Notes: generated by a model from the sequence alone, not told the origin. Shown: positions 7,677 to 16,491, counted from the stretch's first letter. The stretch: DNA of 64,000 bases from Deltaproteobacteria bacterium (GCA_016196825.1 JACPWY010000007.1:128468-192467), one strand, 5' to 3'. Numbers and translations: made by a program.

Positions 7677-9286
7677 AGAAGCTACTGGCGTTATGGATTG
7701 TGTTGCCGATTTTGGCCTACGGCAGCGAACACCCTGAGATCGTGAAGGTTCGCTCCTCGACTTGTGACGAGGGAAAGACGAATTATGCCGGATCGGGACT
7801 TTTGTTTTCGCGCCGCGGACAGGCCTATGTTGTCACTTCCGACCATAATCTGGTGAATGGCGGCGCCGAGTATTGCCACTCGATCTGGAACGGGGACCTT
7901 GGTCGCAATTACAAGGTGGAATTGGTGGCTGCTGACTGGGGCCTGGGGCTAGCCCTCTTGAAGGTCGTGGAACCCCTCACACTGAAGCTTTCAGCTCTTG
8001 ATGAAGTCTTGCATTACCCCGACCTCAAAGAGGAGGGATTGATCTCGACCGGGTACTACCACGCTTCCAAAAGGGAGTTTGAACTCATTTGGGACAATCA
8101 CGCGTATGTATCCGTGGCCAAAAGCACTCGCCATCTCCTGCCGGCGCTGACCACGCTCATCGAGGTGATGGGGTCAAAATTTGAGCGGGGGCAAAGCGGT
8201 GGCCCGGTCTATTTGAATTTGAAGGGTTCGTTGAAGGTTGTCGGGTTGATCTCCCATCTGGCCATTGTGTACGTCACGGACGGCGCAAGACGTGTGGTGC
8301 CCGTGGCCGATCCAGGCAAGAATTGGGACTTCCACTACTTTGTGATTCCCGCTTCGATTGTGGGCTCATTTGTCACTGAGACGCTGGATCCGAAGACGCC
8401 CTATCGGCCCAATTTCGTAAGAGCGGCAAAGGACCAGCTCGCCGGTCGCGATGCCGTGTATGCCGCGAAGCTGAGATTTGAATCAACCGCGTCGAAGGCC
8501 CTCAGCGATGGCGTCGGCGGTGCCGATGGTGTCGGGGGTGCTGACGGAGTTGGTGGCGCAGACGGTGTAGGCGGGGCTGACGGCGTGGGTGGCGCCGATG
8601 GAGTCGGTGGCGCTGACGGCGTAGGTGGAGCCGACGGAGTGGGTGGCGGAGTCGGTGGAGGCGATGGAAGGCCCGTTCCTCAGTCCATAACCATTACATA
8701 TGACCGCGATGGTGTTTCCAAGAACACGCGTTGGTTCTTGCCGAAGACAAAGTCTTGGTTGGAGAAACGCCAAGAGGACGCGCTGAAATCATGGAACCAG
8801 ATTGAGGTTCCCTTCTTTCTGAAGAGGTCCCAAAAGCCTGGGTTCACCGTGGTCCGCATCTTTGGGCTGGCCGACTTCTTTGTGAAGCTTTCAGACCCTG
8901 AGCTCACCCCATTTACTTTGCGTCACCCGAATCGCAAAGGTCAGGAGGAGAGCGAGCTCTTGAGCCGCGTGAGGAAACGCGGTGAGGCGATGATGGCGAT
9001 CATCCTCAAGATGAGAAAGACGATCAAGGACACTTCGCCCGATGTGGCCCAGACCACAAAGGATCTCATGACCAATCTTCAGGCAGTGGCCCACATCGCG
9101 CAGTCGGGTGAGATTGTGGCGCTCGATCCCAAGTACCTCGAAGAGCTTGGCGCAAATTATCGCGCCGGTTGGCGCGCCATCACCAATGAGTATTTTGACG
9201 ACGCGACCGAGGTGCGAACGCTCCTCTGGCATATTCAGGAGACGATTATGAAATTAGTCGAGAATGAGAGCGGGGGGAAAAAATGA
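7673..9286 (+). CDS. secreted trypsin-like serine protease homologue with a DGVGGA repeat
   Basis: 537 residues with a signal peptide (MKKLLALWIVLPILAYG). Residues ~22-235 match a chymotrypsin/HtrA-type domain: GSGLLFSRRG, His58 in VVTSDHN and Ser175 in GQSGGPVY. The usual acidic residue before LALL is Gly92 here; the nearest Asp is Asp88, four residues earlier, so activity is uncertain. Residues 279-332 are a glycine-rich linker of seven DGVGGA units, one DGVGGG and VGGGDG. A charged helical C-terminal domain of ~200 residues follows, with no PDZ domain recognised. The gene overlaps both neighbours by ATGA, placing it in the secreted-protein operon, perhaps as its processing or effector protease. 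Confidence 0.8.
   Translation: MKKLLALWIVLPILAYGSEHPEIVKVRSSTCDEGKTNYAGSGLLFSRRGQAYVVTSDHNLVNGGAEYCHSIWNGDLGRNYKVELVAADWGLGLALLKVVEPLTLKLSALDEVLHYPDLKEEGLISTGYYHASKREFELIWDNHAYVSVAKSTRHLLPALTTLIEVMGSKFERGQSGGPVYLNLKGSLKVVGLISHLAIVYVTDGARRVVPVADPGKNWDFHYFVIPASIVGSFVTETLDPKTPYRPNFVRAAKDQLAGRDAVYAAKLRFESTASKALSDGVGGADGVGGADGVGGADGVGGADGVGGADGVGGADGVGGADGVGGGVGGGDGRPVPQSITITYDRDGVSKNTRWFLPKTKSWLEKRQEDALKSWNQIEVPFFLKRSQKPGFTVVRIFGLADFFVKLSDPELTPFTLRHPNRKGQEESELLSRVRKRGEAMMAIILKMRKTIKDTSPDVAQTTKDLMTNLQAVAHIAQSGEIVALDPKYLEELGANYRAGWRAITNEYFDDATEVRTLLWHIQETIMKLVENESGGKK
8507..8668 (+). repeat. in-frame 18-bp tandem repeat encoding DGVGGA
   Basis: Eight 18-base units at 8507-8650 plus a partial unit to 8668. 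The hexapeptide DGVGGA is perfect in seven units and DGVGGG in the eighth. Third codon positions vary widely among units (Asp gat/gac; Gly and Val in several codons), so the peptide is conserved although the DNA copies have diverged. It forms a flexible acidic linker between the protease-like domain and the C-terminal domain. Confidence 0.95.
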
Positions 9287-10857
9287 GGTCAGTGCTATTC
9301 CTGTCTATTCTATTGTCTTCTCTGGCCACGGCCGACTCTCTTCTTCGGTTGGCCGTCGGCAATGAGGCGGCGTGCGTGGTGGGTTTTCCAGGCATGGATT
9401 CGACTGTTCAGGATCAGAAGGTCGTGCGCTGCTTCGACAAGACGGGGCAGCCCCTAGAGATCCCGATGGGGGAGAATCCGCAGGATGTGGCTGTCGGCCA
9501 TCGCGTGGGTGGCGTGTATGGTGGTTATGTCTGCACTGCGGGCTCCGGCAAGATTTCGTGTGTGGGGGCGGAACAGCAGGGAGCCAAGGTGGCCCGCGCG
9601 TTCGCATCATTCAAGCTGACTCAATACCATCTCTTGTCGGCGGGCATGTACGACATCTGCGCGGCCGACCGCGCGGCGGGTGTTCGTTGTGTTGGCGGTG
9701 AGATTCCCGAGGTTCGCTGGACCAAGATCGCTGAATCAACACCGAACACCGGCCCAGTTCAGGAGCTCGCGGTGGGGGCGCTCTACGCCTGCGCGTTGGG
9801 CGTGAATAAACAGATCTCCTGTTGGGGTGGAGTTCGCGATGTGTTCGCGTCGCTCGTCGATGCGCAGGCGAAACCGGCACTTGCTGCGATTCACGCGGCC
9901 ATCACGAACCCGCCAAAAGATTTGGTTCGTCCACACAGTCTCAGTGTTGGTTTGAGTCAGGCGTGCGTGATTGATGAGGGGCGCCCGCGCTGCTGGGGAG
10001 GGAATCTCGCGGGGGAAATGGGGGCCTGGAAGGTCACTGGTGCCGTGGACAGTCTTGACGCCGCCTCGAAGAGAACCTGCGCCATTGTGGCGGGTCAGCT
10101 GAAGTGTCAGGGACAGAAGGACGCGGCCATCTCCCATTTTCTCGAGAACGATGGGCCGGAGTTTCCGTTGATGTTTGCGACGAGCAAGGATCAGAGCCAA
10201 AGGGCGATCTCAAGCTGTTTGGTTGATCCGGAGAATCTTATCTGTCGTGGGCGGATGAATTTTTCCGTGAAACATGCCGTGCTCGGATTCCATCTCTACA
10301 ATATTGAAAACGAGCTTGATCGTCTCGCTCGTCACATCTACATCTGGAAGGCTCCTGTTCTCAATAGGGCAGCGGGGCTAGCGCGCAAATTGGGGACTGT
10401 GGTGGGCGATCCTGGGGTCGATCAGGGCCGATTGTTCCTGGCCAATGCCATTAAGAGTTTTGTTTCTGGCATCCAGAACGACTACTTCGAAAAGCTTGTA
10501 GCGCCTCGATTCGACAGGGTTGTGGATTATTACAATCGACGACTCCAGAAGACCGGTCTCATGGACATGCCCAAAAACCTCCTGAACGGCCGCTCGGCCC
10601 TCTACATTCTCAAGGAATGCTTTGGAGTCTCTCGCGATCTTCTCTCCGAGAAAGGCGAAGTGGAGATGGCCAAGGAGCTCGACTCCCGCATCAGTGCGGC
10701 GATCGCCAAGCCTCGCTTGACAGCGGCCGATCTGACCCCGGTGATGAACCAACTCGCCGACATGAAGCCCCTCACCGATCGCCTCAAGGCCTCGCCCACG
10801 GCGATTGGCCTCATGGAGCTCGCGAAGCGCATGGTGGAATTTTTGAGGGCGTATTGA
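9283..10857 (+). CDS. secreted RCC1-repeat-like protein
   Basis: 524 residues with a signal peptide (MRSVLFLSILLSSLATA). The first ~280 mature residues contain repeats of the bacterial RCC1-like type, in which a small-residue stretch is followed by C.....G...CWG (ACALGVNKQISCWGG, ACVIDEGRPRCWGG, TCAIVAGQLKCQG). This pattern is typical of seven-bladed beta-propellers with paired cysteines in exported proteins. The last ~200 residues are helical and unrecognised. Such propellers usually act in protein binding; the partner here is unknown. Overlaps the protease gene by ATGA and the next gene by TGATG. Confidence 0.75.
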   Translation: MRSVLFLSILLSSLATADSLLRLAVGNEAACVVGFPGMDSTVQDQKVVRCFDKTGQPLEIPMGENPQDVAVGHRVGGVYGGYVCTAGSGKISCVGAEQQGAKVARAFASFKLTQYHLLSAGMYDICAADRAAGVRCVGGEIPEVRWTKIAESTPNTGPVQELAVGALYACALGVNKQISCWGGVRDVFASLVDAQAKPALAAIHAAITNPPKDLVRPHSLSVGLSQACVIDEGRPRCWGGNLAGEMGAWKVTGAVDSLDAASKRTCAIVAGQLKCQGQKDAAISHFLENDGPEFPLMFATSKDQSQRAISSCLVDPENLICRGRMNFSVKHAVLGFHLYNIENELDRLARHIYIWKAPVLNRAAGLARKLGTVVGDPGVDQGRLFLANAIKSFVSGIQNDYFEKLVAPRFDRVVDYYNRRLQKTGLMDMPKNLLNGRSALYILKECFGVSRDLLSEKGEVEMAKELDSRISAAIAKPRLTAADLTPVMNQLADMKPLTDRLKASPTAIGLMELAKRMVEFLRAY

Positions 10858-12182
10858 TGAAAAACCTGACGATTATACCCTTGTTTCTCCTTTGCGGACT
10901 GTCGGCGTTGGGTGACATCGTCGTCGAACATAAAGCAACCAATCGATTTCTGGTGGCCTATAGCGAGGGTGTGTTGGTCAAAGTAAAAAGTTGTCTGGTC
11001 CTCCCACGCGAGGCGGCTCCGCGAACGTGTCGCGGTGGAGTGGTGCGGGCGCTGGACCGGGAGAAAGTGTTGAAAGAGCTCAAGGTAGCTGGTGCGCCAA
11101 TCCCCGATCTCAAGCGCGAGATCTCGACAGCGGTAGAAGAACTCTCACTGGAAATAGATGACATCAAAGAAGCACTGGACTCCGGTCGGATTATTGACCA
11201 GAAAAGCAGTGAAGCAGAATTGGACTTGCTGAAACGGGTGCAACAAAAGCTCATTGCAATTCGTCAGGTCGAGGTGGCCTTTCAGAATGAGGAAGCGCTA
11301 GTCATATGGGAGTCCGATACGAATCTTGTTTATCAACAGCTGCGCAAGATAGTGGTCGGAAATGAGACCGTTCATTTACAAGGTGTAGATCAATTTAAGT
11401 TTGTGACCGTAAACGCAGGAAAGTTTTTGATGGGAAGCCCGGCCAATGAACTAGGGCGAGAGAGCGATGAGACCCCGCACGAAGTTACGATTTCAAAGGC
11501 CTTCAAAATCCAGACTACCGAAGTGAGTCAAAGTGATTGGGAGAAGGTGACTAAAGGAGGCAATCCTTCTCGGTTTCAGGGGGCTAATCGCCCAGTAGAG
11601 TGCATTACCTGGTGGTCGGCCGTCGCATTCACCAATGAGGTCTCAAGACTTCAGGGCTTAAGACCGGCTTATGATTTTAGTGGTGTGACGTTTAAGGGCA
11701 GCCTTAAGGACGGAACACTTGTGGGCGATGGCAAAATTAAGATTGATATAAACGCCAATGGTTATCGGCTTCCAACAGAAGCTGAGTGGGAATACGCGGC
11801 TCGAGGCGGAAACGATCCCAAGGCGAATATGAAAACGGCCTATTCGTTTGGGGATGATCCAAAGCAGTTAGGAAGTTTTGCGTGGTTTTCGGATAACTCG
11901 GGAAGGCAGACACATGACGTGGCCGAGTCCACGAAGAGTGCCAATCCATTGGGGCTTCGCGGTATGCATGGAAACGTCTGGGAATGGGTGGAGGATGCCT
12001 TCCAAGAGAATCTAGGAATCGAAGCGGTCACTGACCCCCGTAATGATTCAGGCTCCGGTCGCGTCATTCGCGGCGGCAGTTGGGGCAACGTTGCGCGGTT
12101 TTTGCGGTCCGCCTTCCGTTTCAGGAACTCGGCGGAGGATCGCAACGTCTTTCTGGGGTTGCGCCTGGTGAGGCCCGAGTAA
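10857..12182 (+). CDS. secreted formylglycine-generating-enzyme-like (SUMF1-fold) protein
   Basis: ATG 10857 overlaps the previous stop (TGATG) and gives 441 residues beginning with a signal peptide (MKNLTIIPLFLLCGLSALG). Residues ~20-60 are the shared N-terminal module (DIVVEH..., two cysteines). A coiled region follows, then a SUMF1/FGE-type domain: GKFLMGSP, TEVSQSDW, YRLPTEAEWEYAARGG, GNVWEWVEDAF, RVIRGGSW. The catalytic cysteine pair of true formylglycine-generating enzymes is absent near the end (SAFRFRNSAEDRN), so it more likely serves as a binding fold than as a sulfatase activator. Last gene of the six-gene operon and paralogous to 27262-28350. Confidence 0.85.
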   Translation: MKNLTIIPLFLLCGLSALGDIVVEHKATNRFLVAYSEGVLVKVKSCLVLPREAAPRTCRGGVVRALDREKVLKELKVAGAPIPDLKREISTAVEELSLEIDDIKEALDSGRIIDQKSSEAELDLLKRVQQKLIAIRQVEVAFQNEEALVIWESDTNLVYQQLRKIVVGNETVHLQGVDQFKFVTVNAGKFLMGSPANELGRESDETPHEVTISKAFKIQTTEVSQSDWEKVTKGGNPSRFQGANRPVECITWWSAVAFTNEVSRLQGLRPAYDFSGVTFKGSLKDGTLVGDGKIKIDINANGYRLPTEAEWEYAARGGNDPKANMKTAYSFGDDPKQLGSFAWFSDNSGRQTHDVAESTKSANPLGLRGMHGNVWEWVEDAFQENLGIEAVTDPRNDSGSGRVIRGGSWGNVARFLRSAFRFRNSAEDRNVFLGLRLVRPE

Positions 12183-12230
12183 CACTTTTCCCTCTTACAC
12201 TGTAACCCTGATTTTTCTTCACGAGGAGGC

Positions 12231-12256
12231 GGATGGGGCGAGGTTCAGCCCCATCC
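12231..12256. terminator. hairpin after the six-gene operon
   Basis: A perfect 9-bp stem (12231-12239 with 12248-12256) around an 8-base loop lies ~50 bases after the operon's last stop. There is no T-run on the plus side, so it is at best an atypical terminator or an mRNA-stabilising stem. Confidence 0.35.
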
Positions 12257-12295
12257 AGCCGACGAGACCGCACCTCGCAAGACGCTTCCCCAATA

Positions 12296-12332
12296 CCTTG
12301 TATTTTGTAAGTGTATCGTACAAAATACAAGG
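12296..12332 (+). promoter_or_regulatory. palindrome with an embedded promoter, abutting the ATPase start codon
   Basis: A perfect 14-bp inverted repeat (12296-12309 and 12319-12332, 9-base spacer) ends exactly at the base before ATG 12333. Within it TTGTAT (12298-12303), 17 bases and CAAAAT (12321-12326) form a plausible promoter whose start point would be at about the A of the ATG. That predicts a leaderless mRNA and an operator overlapping the promoter. A second AAA_14 gene at 14352 has a similar arrangement. Confidence 0.5.
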
Positions 12333-13499
12333 ATGCTTCACCGGAGAATCGCCCAAGAGCGGGTTCGGTATCTCGTCAGCAAATTTCCGACTCTCACGCT
12401 GTTAGGAGCTCGCCAGATTGGTAAATCAACCTTAGCTCGGCTTTCCTTTCCGGAATTCTCATACGTTGATCTCGAGGATCCGCTCGATCTCGCCCGCGTT
12501 CAGGCAGACCTTCCCTACTTTTTGAAGCAGAATTCTCGCGTCATTATCGATGAAGCGCAGTTTCTGCCCGAGCTGTTTCCTGCGCTGCGAAGTCATATTG
12601 ATAGAAACAAGAGATTCAAAGCCATTCTTTTGGGGAGTGCCAACCCTGTGCTCTATCGGAAAACGGCCGAAGCACTGACCGGGAGAACCACATTCTTCGA
12701 GCTTTCTGGGATTTCTGTTTTAGAACACAAACAGGAGTCTCTCTGGTTTAAAGGTGCCTTTCCCAGACTTCATTGGACCTCTCCCAAGGTTCCGCCGGCG
12801 GAGTGGTATTTCTCATATGTCAGAACATACCTGGCCCAGGATATCCCTCAACTGGGTTTCAGGATTTCCCAGATTCGACTGCGAAAACTTTTAACAATGA
12901 TTGCTCACTCACAAGGCCATTTGTGTAACCTGTCGGAGTTCGGGGCCTCCCTAGGAATCAGCCATAACTCCATTTCTCACATTCTCGATATTTTCGAAGG
13001 CACATTCAGTGTCAGGAGGCTGATGCCTTATTACCTCAACATGAAAAAGCGGATGGTGAAGAGTCCCAAACTCTACATTCGGGACAACGGGCTCTTGCAC
13101 TACCTCATGGACATGGGTTTTGAGCGCAGACGCATAGAATCTCACCCGAAGTTCGGCATGAGCTTTGAGAGTTTTTGCGTGGAGCAGATCATTTCGTCTG
13201 GCCAAAGAATTGATCCTGCCTGTGAAGCCTATTTTTTTCGCACCCAGGCAGGGCTTGAGGTCGATCTCATTTTGAAGTTCAGGGGAAAATTGATTCCAGT
13301 TGAGATTAAGGTCTCTCCGCCTTCCTCGGTGCGCTCTTTGGAATTGGCCATGAGAGATCTGAAGGCCAAGACCGGGTTCGTGGTCACCGCCGAGAGCGAT
13401 CGGGTTGCGTTCTCAAGAGGAGTGACGGTTCTCTCTCTTACGGAGTTCCTCCAGGGCCTCAAATCTGGCGCAGCTTTGAAAGTTCGCCCTTCTCTCTAA
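12333..13499 (+). CDS. AAA_14 / DUF4143 family ATPase
   Basis: 388 residues. The N-terminal AAA domain has Walker A GARQIGKST (residues 25-33) and Walker B VIIDEAQ (Asp73, Glu74), followed by the ALTGR sensor region. The C-terminal half has the DUF4143 nuclease-like pattern: KLYIRDNGLLHYL, then AYFFRTQAGLEVDLIL and PVEIKVS, where Asp and Glu-x-Lys residues recall a PD-(D/E)xK site. Proteins of this family are widespread in accessory regions and their function is mostly unknown. No ribosome site sits at normal distance; the palindromic element ends against the ATG, suggesting leaderless translation. Only distantly related to the 14352 ATPase. Confidence 0.88.
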   Translation: MLHRRIAQERVRYLVSKFPTLTLLGARQIGKSTLARLSFPEFSYVDLEDPLDLARVQADLPYFLKQNSRVIIDEAQFLPELFPALRSHIDRNKRFKAILLGSANPVLYRKTAEALTGRTTFFELSGISVLEHKQESLWFKGAFPRLHWTSPKVPPAEWYFSYVRTYLAQDIPQLGFRISQIRLRKLLTMIAHSQGHLCNLSEFGASLGISHNSISHILDIFEGTFSVRRLMPYYLNMKKRMVKSPKLYIRDNGLLHYLMDMGFERRRIESHPKFGMSFESFCVEQIISSGQRIDPACEAYFFRTQAGLEVDLILKFRGKLIPVEIKVSPPSSVRSLELAMRDLKAKTGFVVTAESDRVAFSRGVTVLSLTEFLQGLKSGAALKVRPSL

Positions 13500-13601
13500 G
13501 AACCTCGCGAAGAAGATTGACGGAGCCGCCGCCGAACAGCACAACTTTAGAAACTGCGCAGCGTAATCATGGTACGTTGCGTTACACTCTGGGGGTTAGC
13601 A

Positions 13602-14207
13602 ATGCGTGTCCTTTTCTTGGGATTACTGGTCACATCCTTCGCCTTTTCTAAGCCGGTGCTCAACACCGACGGTTGGTCGCGGGAGTTCCTGCTGGAAAAA
13701 GAGACCTTCAGCGGTGATATGCACCGGGTACACACCTGGGAGGGGTTTCTGTGCAACGGCGAGTTCACCTACGGCGGCAAGACCGGCGGCACGATGAAAA
13801 ATATTCAGTTCAAGGTGAAGGACGGGTATCTCGAAGTAATGGCGGACGCGAGGGATATTTGGCTGCGGCTCAATGGCACCTATCGCTCAGAGGCGAGCTA
13901 CTGCTTCACGGTGCGCCCCTGGATCGGGATGAATGCCGATTGGGGCACGGTGGTGGCCAAAATCTATCTCAATGAAGACAGCGAAACGAACCCCATCGAC
14001 AAAATCGTCATCACGGAATCTGAATTCGGCCGGATGCACTTCGGCTCATTGGTCCCAGAATATGTGGAAGACGTTGTGACGGGCTTCACCAACCAGGGCT
14101 TCGCCGAAGTCTGGGCCAACAACATCGGAGACTGGCTCAACAAGAAAATCACTGATCAGGTGAAAAAAGCCGACGCGCTCAAGGGAATTGGCGGTAGTTC
14201 GTTGTAG
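13602..14207 (+). CDS. secreted protein of unknown function
   Basis: 201 residues from ATG 13602, which opens directly with a signal peptide (MRVLFLGLLVTSFAFS). An upstream ATG at 13569 would add 11 residues ahead of it and is less likely. The mature protein is rich in aromatic and charged residues with alternating beta-like stretches (FKVKDGYLEVMADARDIWLRLNG), ending in a Lys-rich helix. Two cysteines (GFLCNGEF and SYCFTV) could form a disulphide. No family recognised. It stands alone between two ATPase genes. Confidence 0.7.
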   Translation: MRVLFLGLLVTSFAFSKPVLNTDGWSREFLLEKETFSGDMHRVHTWEGFLCNGEFTYGGKTGGTMKNIQFKVKDGYLEVMADARDIWLRLNGTYRSEASYCFTVRPWIGMNADWGTVVAKIYLNEDSETNPIDKIVITESEFGRMHFGSLVPEYVEDVVTGFTNQGFAEVWANNIGDWLNKKITDQVKKADALKGIGGSSL

Positions 14208-14299
14208 AGCGCTCGTTGGCTCGCCAAGCTGATCTTGTTGATTGGTAATCAGTGGCTGGCGGGAAATTTTCTCCCAAAATGGGGTATCGCGCCGGCTAC

Positions 14300-14347
14300 T
14301 AAGTAGGGGGTACTATTGCATTGGTATGCAGAAATAACCTATACTTA
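14300..14347 (+). promoter_or_regulatory. imperfect inverted repeat and promoter against the second ATPase start codon
   Basis: An imperfect inverted repeat (14300-14317 with 14333-14347, ends TAAGTA...TACTTA) stops four bases before GTG 14352. TTGCAT (14316-14321), 18 bases and TATACT (14340-14345) give a good promoter whose start point falls on the GTG. No Shine-Dalgarno sequence is visible. The parallel with 12296-12332 strengthens both. Confidence 0.45.
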
Positions 14348-14351
14348 ATAT

Positions 14352-15527
14352 GTGCCACACCGGCGAAAAAGGTTCCTGTACGAACTTATTCTGAAGCGCA
14401 GTAAACTCTGGCCAGTCTTGGGAATTCTTGGACCGCGCCAAGTCGGTAAGAGCACTCTCCTACGTGAGATCTTGGCTCCCGTGCTCAAGGCACAATACCA
14501 AACACTTGATGAGCGCGACGTGCGCAATCGGGCACTCGCGTCTCCAAGCCACTTTCTTCTCGCCGAATCTCAGGATCTCAGCGTTCCCCTCATCATTGAT
14601 GAAGTGCAGAAGGCCCCCGAGCTTTTCGATGAAATGAAGGCATTAATAGATAAAAGACGGGTCCCGGGCCGATTCTTTCTTTCGGGATCCACCGAGTTTT
14701 CACAAAAAACAGGAATTAGAGAATCGCTCACCGGAAGAATTGGGATTTCCCGGCTTTACCCGTTGAATCTGGCCGAAATCACGCGACGATCGCTGGGAAA
14801 CTCTTGGCTTAAATTCAAGCCAGAAATCCGAACCACAGCCTGGGAGATCGAAGAGTTTTTGCAAAACGGGGGAATGCCCGGCATTTGCTTTTTGAGAAGT
14901 CAGGAAGAGCGATCGGCAGTTATAGACAGTTGGTTGGAAACCACGTGCTTCCGTGATCTGCAGCAGGTTCAGGGGAGCCGCCTAGAAGGGCAATTGGCTC
15001 GGGATATCCTTTTGACAGTGGCCAGTCAGGATTTTCCGACGGCAAGTTCCATTGCCGCTGCATTAAAGGTCGATCCGCGGAAGGTAAAAACTTACCTGCT
15101 CGGTCTCGAAGGTCTGTTTGTGATCCACTCGGTAGCTCCCCATGCAAAGGGTGTTGGGAAAACGCGCTATCTTCTATTCGACTGCGGAATTGCCGCGAGG
15201 CTGGGAGCGAGTAGATTCAACAGATTGCGAATTTGGATCTTGAATGAGTTCCTGACTCAATCCGAATACCATGGCAAAGGGCATGTTTTTCCGCGCTACT
15301 ACCAATCAAAAAAAGGCTCCCACGTAGCATTCGTGACAGCGTTGGACGGGAAAGAAACCGGAATAATTTTGACGGAGGAATCCTCCCCTGGAACCTATCT
15401 TCAGCGTACGGCCATTGCCTTCAAGGAACGAGTCTTAGGCGCCAATGCAATCATACTGGCCCCCACTAGCCAAGAATCCTCACTGGCCACAAAAGTTCGA
15501 GTTCTCCCATGGGTCGGAATGGCGTGA
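14352..15527 (+). CDS. AAA_14-type ATPase
   Basis: 391 residues from GTG 14352. Walker A GPRQVGKST (27-35), Walker B LIIDEVQ followed by KAPELF, and SGSTEF plus SLTGRIG as in the AAA_14 family. The C-terminal region differs from the first ATPase: a winged-helix-like segment (SSIAAALKVDPRKVKTYLLGLEGLFVI is only outlined here by its ends, SSIAAAL to GLFVI) and a shortened, DUF4143-like remainder. The putative nuclease residues are less clear, so this may be a degenerate member. It likely arose independently rather than by local duplication. The promoter-to-start distance suggests a leaderless message. Confidence 0.85.
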   Translation: MPHRRKRFLYELILKRSKLWPVLGILGPRQVGKSTLLREILAPVLKAQYQTLDERDVRNRALASPSHFLLAESQDLSVPLIIDEVQKAPELFDEMKALIDKRRVPGRFFLSGSTEFSQKTGIRESLTGRIGISRLYPLNLAEITRRSLGNSWLKFKPEIRTTAWEIEEFLQNGGMPGICFLRSQEERSAVIDSWLETTCFRDLQQVQGSRLEGQLARDILLTVASQDFPTASSIAAALKVDPRKVKTYLLGLEGLFVIHSVAPHAKGVGKTRYLLFDCGIAARLGASRFNRLRIWILNEFLTQSEYHGKGHVFPRYYQSKKGSHVAFVTALDGKETGIILTEESSPGTYLQRTAIAFKERVLGANAIILAPTSQESSLATKVRVLPWVGMA

Positions 15528-15730
15528 GGAATCGAAAGGGATTCAACTAACAGAAGCTCGCTCATGGCACCGATATCGACGTTCAAGGATTTTTGCCCGG
15601 CGAATATCTGCGAGCTATACACCCACCCCGCGCCGACCACTGCCTGAATACACTGTCTACAGCTTGCGTATCGCGGGAATTGCCGCCCCCAGCTATAATA
15701 AATATCAGCCGTCCTACGCCTCCCGATTTT

Positions 15731-16489
15731 ATGATGCATCGCAAGCACTTACTCATATTTAGCCTTCTGGCGGCCGTCTGGGCTGCGTCCTCTGCATTCG
15801 CGGAGAGTCAGGAGAATGAGTACAAGGGGATCACCGATCCTTTTGGCGATCCGGCCAACTATGAGTTCGCCGAGGACGAGAAGGAAGATAAGGAGTATTT
15901 CCACCTCGGGCGTTTCTTAATGTTTGGTTTCGATTTCGGGGCGGGCATCTTTACCGGCAATTTGGGCAAGAGCGCCGGCTCGGGCTTCATGTCTGGCGTG
16001 AAGCTCATCTATTTCTTCGATTCCCACATCGGCTTCGAAGCGGCAGCCCATTATGCCTTCCACACCGACGTGCTTCGCCCCACATCGACCGACTTTGCGA
16101 CATTAGATGTTCAGGTTGTGCCTCTTACGGGAGCCTTTCGATACTACTTCGATACTAAAGACTCGCCACGGGCTCTTGCGATTGCGAACCCCTACTTGGT
16201 CTTTGGCGCGGGCGCCTACCTGCGAAGTGAGAAGGTGACCGGAGGAAACCTCCCATTCACCGTTGCCAATGGCTTCAGCGGCAACTTCGGGATCTGTGCG
16301 GGTGCCGGAATGGAGTTCAACATCTACCGCCGCCATGTCTATCTCGGTATCGATGCGAGGTACCACGTGATCTGGTTCGATGATCAGGCCACAGGCATCA
16401 CCAAAGAAGGGGGCACCGTCGTCGTGCCCGCCGCCGATCGCGCCGGCAACTACGTCACCGCTCTCCTCAGCCTTAGCTACAACTTCTAA
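15731..16489 (+). CDS. outer-membrane beta-barrel protein
   Basis: About 252 residues from ATG 15731 (or 15734), with a signal peptide (MHRKHLLIFSLLAAVWAASSAFA). After an acidic linker, the mature protein shows alternating aromatic/glycine strands (FGFDFGAGIFTGNLG, PYLVFGAGAYLRS, VYLGIDARYHVIW) and ends LLSLSYNF, the terminal aromatic signature used by outer-membrane assembly. The size fits an eight-stranded OmpW/OmpA-like barrel. Substrate or role cannot be told. A strong inverted repeat follows three bases after its stop. Confidence 0.82.
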   Translation: MMHRKHLLIFSLLAAVWAASSAFAESQENEYKGITDPFGDPANYEFAEDEKEDKEYFHLGRFLMFGFDFGAGIFTGNLGKSAGSGFMSGVKLIYFFDSHIGFEAAAHYAFHTDVLRPTSTDFATLDVQVVPLTGAFRYYFDTKDSPRALAIANPYLVFGAGAYLRSEKVTGGNLPFTVANGFSGNFGICAGAGMEFNIYRRHVYLGIDARYHVIWFDDQATGITKEGGTVVVPAADRAGNYVTALLSLSYNF

Positions 16490-16491
16490 AT

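Noticed and set aside
8507-8668. Repeat array as a CRISPR
   Set aside because: It is an in-frame, spacerless 18-base coding repeat inside an exported protein gene.
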